Part shown: positions 24,624 to 30,898 of the stretch, piece by piece
Layout of the letters: every line of letters begins with the position of its first letter
How positions within the stretch are numbered: the first letter of the stretch is position 1
Source: Amycolatopsis acidiphila
GTDB taxonomy: Bacteria; Actinomycetota; Actinomycetes; Mycobacteriales; Pseudonocardiaceae
Reading direction: 5' to 3'
DNA: 64,000 bases
NCBI RefSeq assembly: GCF_021391495.1
Contig: NZ_CP090063.1
Coordinates: forward strand, 6,014,001-6,078,000
The notes under the pieces: generated by a model
What the model saw: only the letters and a program-made list of their open reading frames with translations
Databases searched by the model: none
What the model was told of the DNA's origin: nothing
Made by a program: the position numbers and the translations under genes

Positions 24624-25268
24624 TCACAGCATGGCAGGCGCGGCCTTCAGATCGGCGACCAACGCGGCATACGCACTGTCGCGATCGGGCGCGCGCAGCA
24701 CCGAGGACGGGTGCACCGTGGACAGTATCTGCTCCGGATGCCCGCCGAACTCCTCGGGGGCCTCGACCAAAGTGCCCCGGTGCTCGGTGACCTTGAACGA
24801 GGGCCCCATGAGCGCCGAGGCCGCGGTCGCCCCCAGCAGCACCACCAGCCGGGGCCGCACGGCGTTCAGCTCGGCCACGAGCCATGGACGGCACGCCACG
24901 ATCTCGCCACGCGAGGGCTTCTTGTGGATGCGCTGCTTGCCGCGCTCGGAGCGGGTGAACTTGAAGTGCTTGACGGCGTTGGTCACGTAGACCTCGCCGC
25001 GGTCGATACCCGCCTCCACGAGCGCCCGGTCGAGCAGTTTGCCCGCCGGCCCGACGAAGGGCTCGCCCTCGCGGTCCTCGCGGTCGCCCGGCTGCTCCCC
25101 CAGCATCAGTACCTTGGCCCGCTTCGGCCCACCGCCGAACACGGTCTGCGTCGCGTCCTGGTAGAGGTCGCAGCCGCGGCACGAGCGGGACGCCTCCCGC
25201 AGCCGGGACAGCTCGGTGCTGTCCGGCACGAACTCGGAGGCGTCCCGCTTGACCCTTGTCCCCGCCAT
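24624..25268 (-). CDS. udgX: Uracil-DNA glycosylase, UdgX type
   Basis: 214 residues. The N-terminal CRGCDLY (Cys30, Cys33) belongs to the 4Fe-4S cluster of family 4-like enzymes; GEQPGDREDREGEPFVGPAG (58-77) is the UdgX motif I, and the diagnostic basic loop reads KQRIH (111-115) with His115, where the described UdgX has KRRIH and its His forms a covalent bond to the deoxyribose. VHPSSVLRAP is the C-terminal motif. It removes uracil from DNA or traps it covalently; in this class the product stays bound. The ATG at 25268 was chosen over an upstream start that would run into the SRPBCC gene. The loop change KRRIH to KQRIH is noted. Confidence 0.9.
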   Translation of the reverse strand: MAGTRVKRDASEFVPDSTELSRLREASRSCRGCDLYQDATQTVFGGGPKRAKVLMLGEQPGDREDREGEPFVGPAGKLLDRALVEAGIDRGEVYVTNAVKHFKFTRSERGKQRIHKKPSRGEIVACRPWLVAELNAVRPRLVVLLGATAASALMGPSFKVTEHRGTLVEAPEEFGGHPEQILSTVHPSSVLRAPDRDSAYAALVADLKAAPAML

Positions 25269-25272
25269 GACG

Positions 25273-25731
25273 TCAGCTCGGCCGCTGGACGTCACCACGC
25301 CACGAGCCGGTCTCGCCGCCTCGGTGCTCGATGAACTCCTTGAACCGGCGCATGTCGTTCTTGACCCGGCGGTCGAGCACGCCCAGCTTGTCGCCGACGT
25401 TCTCGGCGAAGCCCTCGGGGTCTATGTCCATCTGCGCGGTCACCCGCGTGGTCGAGTCGTTCAGCCGGTGGAAGGTGATGACACCGGCGTGGTTCGGCCC
25501 GCTGTCCGAGCGCCAGGCGACCCGCTCGTCGGGGTGCTGCTCGGTGATGGTCGCGTCGAACTCGCGGGTGGCGCCACCTACCTTGGTGACCCAGTGCAGG
25601 TGGGTGTCGTCGAGCTGGCGGATCTGCTCGACGCCCTCCATGAACTGCGGGAACGACTCGAACTGGGTCCACTGGTTGTACGCGGTGGTCACCGGGACGT
25701 CGACGTCGACGGTTTCGGTGATCGTGCTCAT
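25273..25731 (-). CDS. SRPBCC family protein (polyketide cyclase/dehydrase-like)
   Basis: 152 residues of one START/Bet v 1-like domain: VDVDVPVTTAYNQWTQFESFPQFM at the N-terminus, EHPDERVAWRS-type central strands and a C-terminal helix (VLDRRVKNDMRRFKEFIEHRG). This pattern (short ligand-binding barrel, formerly 'cyclase/dehydrase') occurs in stress-linked actinobacterial proteins of unknown ligand. It lies four bases upstream of udgX on the same strand. Confidence 0.82.
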   Translation of the reverse strand: MSTITETVDVDVPVTTAYNQWTQFESFPQFMEGVEQIRQLDDTHLHWVTKVGGATREFDATITEQHPDERVAWRSDSGPNHAGVITFHRLNDSTTRVTAQMDIDPEGFAENVGDKLGVLDRRVKNDMRRFKEFIEHRGGETGSWRGDVQRPS

Positions 25732-25781
25732 GTGCTGGCTCCCTTCTCGACTCCCCTTTCGGGTACCTCGTCGGGGCGCGT

Positions 25782-26456
25782 CTACACGTCGCCGGCGGGT
25801 CTGGCGAGTCTCGCGAGCATGGCGTCCAGGTGGGCGCGGGCGCGTTCGGGCTGGTCGTCGGGGTTCTGGACGACCGCGACGAGCCGGTCGGCGAGCTCGC
25901 GCAGCTTGATGTTGGCCCGCTGCGAGGTGTTGATGAGCAGGTCGAACGCCGCCGCCGAGCCGCAGCCGTAGGCGAACATGATCATGCCCTTCGCCTGCTC
26001 GATCGTGGCGCGGGACGCCATCGCCCGCTGCAGGCCCGCCGCCTCCCCCGCCAGCTCGGAGAGGTGCTCGGCCTCGCGCAGCCGGGCACTGGTGAGGTCG
26101 ACGTAGTAGCCGTGGACGGCGGTCGGCACTTCGTTCTCGGTGTCGGCGTTTCCGACCACGACCACCGCGCGGGTGCCCTCGTCGGCGGCCGCGATCCGCT
26201 GCTGGCTGCCGAACGCCTCACCGCTGCGGCGGACCGCCTCGAAGAGCTCGACCAGGGCCGGGTGGTCCTTGGGGTGCCCGTGCTTGGCCAGCAGCTCCAG
26301 GCTCGGGGTGACCGAGCCTGGCTGATAGCCGTACATGAGGTAGATCTCCGAGGACCAGGACCAGGTGTCGGTGCGGAGGTCCCAGTGGTACATCCCGACC
26401 TGGTCGGCGCTCTGGCCTCCGGGCAGCGCGGACAGCGGATCCGGCTTGGTGGGCAT
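25782..26456 (-). CDS. PAS-ANTAR response protein (RNA-binding antiterminator type)
   Basis: 224 residues. Residues 18-110 are a PAS-like sensor (WDLRTDTWSWSSEIYLMYGY), and the C-terminal third is ANTAR (RATIEQAKGMIMFAYGCGSAAAFDLLINTSQRANIKLRELADRLV). ANTAR proteins bind paired RNA hairpins to prevent termination; no such hairpin pair was seen next to this gene. AGGAG lies eleven bases before the ATG at 26456; an upstream TTG is an alternative. It has no kinase partner nearby. Confidence 0.85.
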   Translation of the reverse strand: MPTKPDPLSALPGGQSADQVGMYHWDLRTDTWSWSSEIYLMYGYQPGSVTPSLELLAKHGHPKDHPALVELFEAVRRSGEAFGSQQRIAAADEGTRAVVVVGNADTENEVPTAVHGYYVDLTSARLREAEHLSELAGEAAGLQRAMASRATIEQAKGMIMFAYGCGSAAAFDLLINTSQRANIKLRELADRLVAVVQNPDDQPERARAHLDAMLARLARPAGDV

Positions 26457-26592
26457 GGGGAAGCGGCTCCTGTGCAAAAGCTCTGACTACACGGGTGCCA
26501 CGCTGCTGGACAGTCCCAGGAAGCCAGATCATAGCCGGGAGATCGTCAGGCCCTGCCGCCCGTTCACCGGAAATCCACCCGTCCGCGCCGCG

Positions 26593-27783
26593 TCACGCCG
26601 AAGGCTGCAGCAGCACCTTGATCACGCCGTCCCGCTTCTGCTGGAACATCCGGTAGGCCTCGGGCGCGTCCTCGAGCGGCAGCCGGTGCGTGGCGAGGTC
26701 CTGCACGCCGAGCGGGTCGGCCTCGTCGCTGACCAGCGGCAGCACGTCGTCGAGCCAGTGCCGGACGTTCGCCTGGCCCATCCGCAGCTGGATCTGCTTG
26801 TCGAACAGGTCCATCATCGGCAGCGGGTCGATCATGCCGCCGTAGACGCCGGACAGCGAGATCGTGCCGCCGCGGCGGACCGTACGAATGGCCTGGTAGA
26901 GGACGCTGAGGCGGTCCAGACCAGCGGTCTCGGTCACCTTCGCCGCCAGCGGCTGGGGCAGCAGGTTCACCATCTGGTGCGCGAGCTTGCCGACGGGGGC
27001 GCCGTGCGCCTCCATCCCGACGGCGTCGATCACGGAGTCGGCGCCGCGCCCGGAGGTCAGCTCGGCGACCGCGCCGGAGATGTCCTTGTGCTCGCGCAGG
27101 TCGAAGGTCGTGACGCCGTAGCGCGCGGCCAGCGTCAGCCGCTCCGGCACCAGGTCGACGCCGATCACCTGGCCGGCGCCGCGCTGCCGGGCGATCCGGC
27201 AGGACATCTGCCCGATCGGGCCGAGCCCGAACACCACGACGCTCCCGCCGGGCGGGATCGCCGCGTACTCGACGGCCTGCCACGCGGTCGGCACCACGTC
27301 GGAGAGGTAGACGAACCGCTCGTCCGGCGCCCCCTCGGGCACCTTGATCGGGCCGTACTGGGCCTGCGGGACGCGCAGGTACTCGGCCTGGCCGCCCGGG
27401 ACCTGGCCGTAGAGCTTGGTGTAGCCGAACAGCGCGCCGCCCTTGCCGTGCTCGGTGACCTGGGTGGTCTCGCACTGCGACTGCAGCCCCGAGGTGCACA
27501 TGTAGCAGTGGCCGCAGGAGATGTTGAACGGCACGACCACGCGGTCGCCGGGCTTGAGGTCGCCCGCCTCGGGGCCGACCTCCTCGACGATGCCCATCGG
27601 CTCGTGCCCGAGGATGTCGCCCTCGTCGAGAAAGGCGCCGAGTACCTCGTACAAGTGCAGGTCCGAGCCGCAAATGCCGGTGGAGGTGACACGCACGATC
27701 GCATCGGTGGGCTCTTCGATCTTCGGATCGGGCACTGTGTCCACGCGGACATCTCGTTTCCCGTGCCAGGCAACCGCCTTCAT
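26593..27783 (-). CDS. Zinc-dependent alcohol dehydrogenase (formaldehyde-dehydrogenase-like)
   Basis: 396 residues. Medium-chain dehydrogenase: catalytic Zn ligands in GICGSDLH and GHEPMGIVEEVG, structural Zn cysteines in CGHCYMCTSGLQSQC, and the nucleotide-binding VVVFGLGPIGQMSCR. The extra length and GLQSQCETTQ/GGQAEYLRVP resemble the glutathione-independent formaldehyde dehydrogenase group. Likely oxidises an alcohol or aldehyde with NAD. The RBS AAGGGACAAGGG precedes the ATG. It is unlinked in strand spacing to the mycofactocin genes 6 kb away and is not of the NDMA type. Confidence 0.88.
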   Translation of the reverse strand: MKAVAWHGKRDVRVDTVPDPKIEEPTDAIVRVTSTGICGSDLHLYEVLGAFLDEGDILGHEPMGIVEEVGPEAGDLKPGDRVVVPFNISCGHCYMCTSGLQSQCETTQVTEHGKGGALFGYTKLYGQVPGGQAEYLRVPQAQYGPIKVPEGAPDERFVYLSDVVPTAWQAVEYAAIPPGGSVVVFGLGPIGQMSCRIARQRGAGQVIGVDLVPERLTLAARYGVTTFDLREHKDISGAVAELTSGRGADSVIDAVGMEAHGAPVGKLAHQMVNLLPQPLAAKVTETAGLDRLSVLYQAIRTVRRGGTISLSGVYGGMIDPLPMMDLFDKQIQLRMGQANVRHWLDDVLPLVSDEADPLGVQDLATHRLPLEDAPEAYRMFQQKRDGVIKVLLQPSA

Positions 27784-27848
27784 CCCTTGTCCCTTCCCGT
27801 GTCGCGCTGCGTCACGGGAGGGGGTAACCGGGGCCGGGCCGGGCAAAC

Positions 27849-28220
27849 CTACTCGTCGAGCCAGCCGTGCTCGTGGACCAGCTCGAGGACCGTCTTGCGC
27901 ACGCGCAGCACCTGCTCGGCGGTGAGCGTCGGGGCGCCGGTCAGCAGGGCTTCGGTGAGCTCCTCGCGGAAGTCCAGGCCGGACGGCAGGTAGTCCTCGT
28001 CGATGGCGGGTCTGGCGTCGCGCACGATCCGCACGTTGGACGCCTTGGGCCCGCGCTCCCCATCCTCCACTGTGAACTCGACGATCGCGCCCGGCGCGAT
28101 CAGCCGCTTGTCCACGTCGAGGTCGTTGACGTGCACGAAGACGTCTTCGCCACCGCTTTCCGGAGCCACGAAACCGTAGCCGCGCATCTCGTCGAACCGG
28201 ACGACCTTACCCGTGACCAC
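27849..28220 (-). CDS. Cold-shock domain protein with C-terminal extension
   Basis: 123 residues. Residues 1-68 are a cold-shock domain: GKVVRFDEMRGYGFVAP (RNP1) and EDVFVHVNDL (RNP2). The extension (residues 75-123) is a helix-rich conserved actinobacterial tail (DFREELTEALLTGAPTLTAEQVLRVRKTVLELVHEHGW), absent from small CspA proteins. Role: RNA or single-stranded DNA binding. The start is GTG 28220, just before the first strand. Confidence 0.85.
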   Translation of the reverse strand: MVTGKVVRFDEMRGYGFVAPESGGEDVFVHVNDLDVDKRLIAPGAIVEFTVEDGERGPKASNVRIVRDARPAIDEDYLPSGLDFREELTEALLTGAPTLTAEQVLRVRKTVLELVHEHGWLDE

Positions 28221-28344
28221 CAGTACTCCGCATCGAATCGAGGGCCGGGAACCGGCCCCACGCGATATCGCGCCAACGTACCGCTTTCCCCGCTCCGGGC
28301 ACAACGGCGGTGTGAAGCGGTGGTCGCGCGGGTACGCCGGAAGC

Positions 28345-28605
28345 ATGAAGCTGCTCTACAAGCCACTGAGCCTGATCATCAGCGCGCTCGGCGGGGTGCT
28401 CGCCGGCGCCGTGTTCAAGCAGTCGTGGAAGGCCATCAGCGGTGACGACGAGGCGCCGAAGGCGACCGCGACCGACCGGAAGATCCGCGACGTGCTGCTC
28501 GCGGCGGCCTTGCAGGGGGCCATTTTCGGCCTGGTGAAGGCGGCGGTGGACCGCGGCAGCGCGCAGGCGTTCGAGAAGGCGACGGGCGAGAAGCTCGAGG
28601 ACTGA
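28345..28605 (+). CDS. DUF4235 membrane protein
   Basis: 86 residues matching DUF4235: an N-terminal helix MKLLYKPLSLIISALGGVLAGAVF, the motif WKAISGDDEAPKA and a second helix (RDVLLAAALQGAIFGLVKAAVDRG). Two hydrophobic segments suggest a small membrane protein of unknown function, common in actinomycetes. It is divergent from the cold-shock gene and convergent with the PucR gene. Confidence 0.85.
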   Translation: MKLLYKPLSLIISALGGVLAGAVFKQSWKAISGDDEAPKATATDRKIRDVLLAAALQGAIFGLVKAAVDRGSAQAFEKATGEKLED

Positions 28606-28611
28606 CGCGGG

Positions 28612-29820
28612 CTACGGCACCGGTGGCAGGTGCGCGGCGTCGGGGAACATGGTCAGCGCCCGCAGGGCGGTGCCGAGTTCCGCGATGTCCGCCGGATCGG
28701 TGAGCGAACGGCCCAGCTCGTCGGTGATCCGCTTCAGCCGGTGCCGCACCGTGTTGGGATGGCAGTAGACGCGCTCGGCGATGAGCTTCGTCGAGCCGCG
28801 GCAGTCGAACCACGCGCGCAAGGTCATCAGCAGCACGTTGCGGTCCTCGCCCGGCAGCTCGAGGACCGGCCGCAGCACCTGATGAGCCAGCTGCGCGGCC
28901 GCCTCCGGGTCACTGGCGACGAGCCCGGCCAGCGGCGACTCGGTGAACTGGACGATGCCCGAGGTGCCCGGCATGAGACTCGACAGCGCCACCCGGGCGA
29001 GGTGCAGGGCGCGGGCGGTGTTGCCCAGCCCGGTGAACACCGGGCTCACCCCGATGCGCCCGGTGGCGTTTTCCTTCAGCAGCCCCATGACCGCGTCGGC
29101 CGCGTTACGCTCGCGCAGTGACACGACGCCGACCCGCAGCTCCGGGGTGAGCCGCCACGCGGAGGCGTACAGTCGCTCGCGGAGCAGGTTCTCCATACCC
29201 GGCAACGGTTCCTGACCCAGGCCCGGCGTCTCCGCGGCGACCACAAGGTAGGTTCCGTCGAGCGACAGGTCGAGCATCCGGGCGATGTCCCACAGGGTGC
29301 CCTCGGTCGCGGTGCCGCCGGCGAAGAGGGCTTCCACGAGCGCGAGCCGCTTCTCGTGCCGGGTGCGGGTGATCTCCGCGAGCGTCGTGCGATAGGCCTC
29401 GGTCAGAGTCTCGGTGTAGTCGTCGATGAGTGTCCACAGCGCACGGGTCGCCGCGATCAGCCCGGCGGTGTCGTCGTCGGACCCGGTCAGCTCGACGAAC
29501 TGTTGCCACACCTCCGTGAAGCCGATGCGGAACGCGCGCAGCAACTCCGGCAGCGGTGCGCCCTGGTGGGCCCGCTCCTGCCCGGTGGCCGCGGCCTGTG
29601 AGAGGTCGGGCGTGCCGGGTTCCTCCAAGGCACGCAACAGGAAGCGGAGGTTCGCGTCGCAGGAGGACCACAGCTTCTCGTGCGACACGAAGCGCGCGTC
29701 CGCGTAGACCGGCATCTCCGCGATGATGTGCGCGAAGGTGTCCTCCGTCATCTCCGGCAGTCTCGCCCGCGCGGCTGCCGCAAGCCGGGCGACCGCCGGC
29801 TCCGCACCCGTGTATCGCAT
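28612..29820 (-). CDS. PucR family transcriptional regulator (CdaR-like HTH)
   Basis: 402 residues. The C-terminal HTH_30 domain reads LRAWFDCRGSTKLIAERVYCHPNTVRHRLKRITDELG. The middle holds a GGDEF-like CdaR domain fold (residues 160-290) and the N-terminus is a helical sensor (MTEDTFAHIIAEMPVYADARF). Such regulators often control catabolic operons for purines, amino acids or aromatics. The nearest minus-strand operon is the molybdopterin hydroxylase pair beyond the gene-free gap, a plausible but unproven target. Start ATG at 29820 lacks a clear RBS. Confidence 0.88.
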   Translation of the reverse strand: MRYTGAEPAVARLAAAARARLPEMTEDTFAHIIAEMPVYADARFVSHEKLWSSCDANLRFLLRALEEPGTPDLSQAAATGQERAHQGAPLPELLRAFRIGFTEVWQQFVELTGSDDDTAGLIAATRALWTLIDDYTETLTEAYRTTLAEITRTRHEKRLALVEALFAGGTATEGTLWDIARMLDLSLDGTYLVVAAETPGLGQEPLPGMENLLRERLYASAWRLTPELRVGVVSLRERNAADAVMGLLKENATGRIGVSPVFTGLGNTARALHLARVALSSLMPGTSGIVQFTESPLAGLVASDPEAAAQLAHQVLRPVLELPGEDRNVLLMTLRAWFDCRGSTKLIAERVYCHPNTVRHRLKRITDELGRSLTDPADIAELGTALRALTMFPDAAHLPPVP

Positions 29821-29948
29821 GCGTCATCCCGTTCGCTTCCGGGCCTCCCCGTCGAGCCCCTCGGAGGAGGAATCTAACCCGAAAACGCAGGTGTTGGCGC
29901 ACTCACCACGAAGGCCTCCGCAACCGCGGAGGGACGTGGAAAGTTTCG

Positions 29949-29974
29949 CCGCAGATGCTGCGGTTTTGGTTTTT
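29949..29974 (+). terminator. Intrinsic-terminator-like hairpin on + with no gene upstream
   Basis: CCGCAG-ATG-CTGCGG (29949-29963) followed by TTTTGGTTTTT. It is preceded by a second hairpin, CCTCCGC-AACC-GCGGAGG (29914-29931). The nearest + gene (DUF4235) ends 1.3 kb upstream behind an opposing gene, so these may end a small non-coding transcript. Inferred. Confidence 0.45.
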
Positions 29975-30058
29975 GGTCAGGAGCAGGCGACGTTCGGTGA
30001 CCGAGGCCCCACCACCCACCCACGCCGAACCCACAACGCCCAGCCACCCACCACGGCG

Positions 30059-30149
30059 CCCCGGCAACGGCCAGCCACCCCGCGAAGGCGAACCCGGCAA
30101 CGGCAGCCGAGAATGCCCGCGCCCAGCCCGCTCCCTAACCCCGATCCCC
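30059..30149. repeat. Dispersed intergenic repeat, copy B (full form)
   Basis: Has both 17-base units (CCCGGCAACGGCCAGCC, then CCCGGCAACGGCAGCC) and the tail ending CCCTAACCCCGATCCCC. Positions 30092-30149 match copy C (47731-47788) at 57 of 58 bases; the left half matches copy A with one indel. Confidence 0.85.
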
Positions 30150-30160
30150 GCGTCCTTCAG

Positions 30161-30326
30161 CGGTCGGCACGCCGGGTCAAGGCATCTTTCCCGCCTTGAC
30201 GCGGTGGGCAGACCGTTGAACACTCCGCGATCGGGGTGGGACGGGCGTTCACCAAACGTCCGGCGCGCAGCGCAGCCTTAAAGATCAAGAGAGTCCTCGC
30301 CGGACGGGCAGGCTCAAAGATGAGCC
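30161..30326. other. Highly structured intergenic element (three nested or adjacent inverted repeats)
   Basis: CGGTC (30161-30165)/GACCG (30211-30215) enclose GTCAAGGC (30176-30183)/GCCTTGAC (30193-30200). Then CGTCCGGCG (30257-30265) pairs perfectly with CGCCGGACG (30298-30306). Then GGCTCA-AAGA-TGAGCC (30311-30326). Such density is unusual for spacer DNA. It could be a structured RNA, a 5' or 3' untranslated region or a remnant mobile element. Confidence 0.4.
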
Positions 30327-30385
30327 AGGAAAAGCCCCCTACGTCACCTTCTCGACGTGGTCGAGTGGGATGACCACCCATCTCT

Positions 30386-30406
30386 GGGGTTGGGCAAGCC
30401 CACCCC
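30386..30406 (-). terminator. Terminator after the hydroxylase operon
   Basis: GGGG-T-TGGGC-AA-GCCCA-CCCC hairpin, seven bases beyond the stop codon of the 2Fe-2S subunit gene on the minus strand. Confidence 0.6.
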
Positions 30407-30412
30407 CGCCTG

Positions 30413-30889
30413 CTACATCTTCGCTTCCGCCGTCTTGATCGCCTCACGGATCCGGAAGTAGGTTCCGCAGCGGCAGATGTTGCGGATGTCGTCGAAGTCG
30501 GCGTCGGTCAGTTCCCTGCCCTCCGCCTTGGCCGCCTTGACCTTCGCGACCGCCGCCATGATCTGACCCGGCTGACAGTAACCGCACTGGGCGACGTCGT
30601 GGTCGAGCCACGCCTCCTGCATCGGGTGCAGGGTACCGGTCTGCTCGTCGGCCAGACCCTCGATCGTCGTGATCTCGTCGGTGGCCTTGATGTCCGACAC
30701 AGGCACCGAGCACGGGTTGAACGCCTTGCCGTTGATGTGGCTCGTGCAGGCCTTGCACACGTTGAGACCACAACCGTACTTCGGCCCGGTCACGCCGAGC
30801 AGGTCCCGCAGCACCCACAGCAGCCGGACGTTGTCCTCGGTGTCGACGGTGACCTGTTTGCCGTTGAGCTGAAAACTGTGTTGAGGCAC
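30413..30889 (-). CDS. (2Fe-2S)-binding subunit of molybdenum hydroxylase
   Basis: 158 residues. Plant-type ferredoxin cluster (CGLNVCKACTSHINGKAFNPC) followed by the helical second cluster (CGYCQPGQIMAAV and ICRCGTYFRIREAI), the layout of the small subunit of the xanthine dehydrogenase family, especially isoquinoline 1-oxidoreductase-like enzymes. It passes electrons from the molybdenum centre of the large subunit encoded just upstream (nine bases). There is no FAD subunit gene nearby, as in two-subunit aldehyde or isoquinoline oxidoreductases whose electrons go to a cytochrome. Confidence 0.92.
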   Translation of the reverse strand: MPQHSFQLNGKQVTVDTEDNVRLLWVLRDLLGVTGPKYGCGLNVCKACTSHINGKAFNPCSVPVSDIKATDEITTIEGLADEQTGTLHPMQEAWLDHDVAQCGYCQPGQIMAAVAKVKAAKAEGRELTDADFDDIRNICRCGTYFRIREAIKTAEAKM

Positions 30890-30898
30890 GGGGGTTCC

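Larger units (their letters stand above)
29821..30412. other. Gene-free 592-bp stretch: repeat and structured elements
   Basis: No convincing coding region on either strand. From left to right it holds the upstream region of the PucR gene, two hairpins ending in a T-run (29914-29974), a copy of the dispersed repeat (30059-30149), three long inverted repeats between 30161 and 30326, and a terminator for the minus-strand hydroxylase genes (30386-30406). Short open frames here have no similarity or codon bias and run through the repeats. Confidence 0.7.

Noticed and set aside
26593..27783. Zn alcohol dehydrogenase as part of the mycofactocin system
   Set aside because: It lacks the NDMA-type hallmarks and lies 6 kb away behind other genes; a general formaldehyde-type dehydrogenase fits better.
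29723..30199. Open frames through the gene-free spacer and repeat B
   Set aside because: Pro/Arg-rich translations created by the repeat; no ribosome site and no family resemblance.
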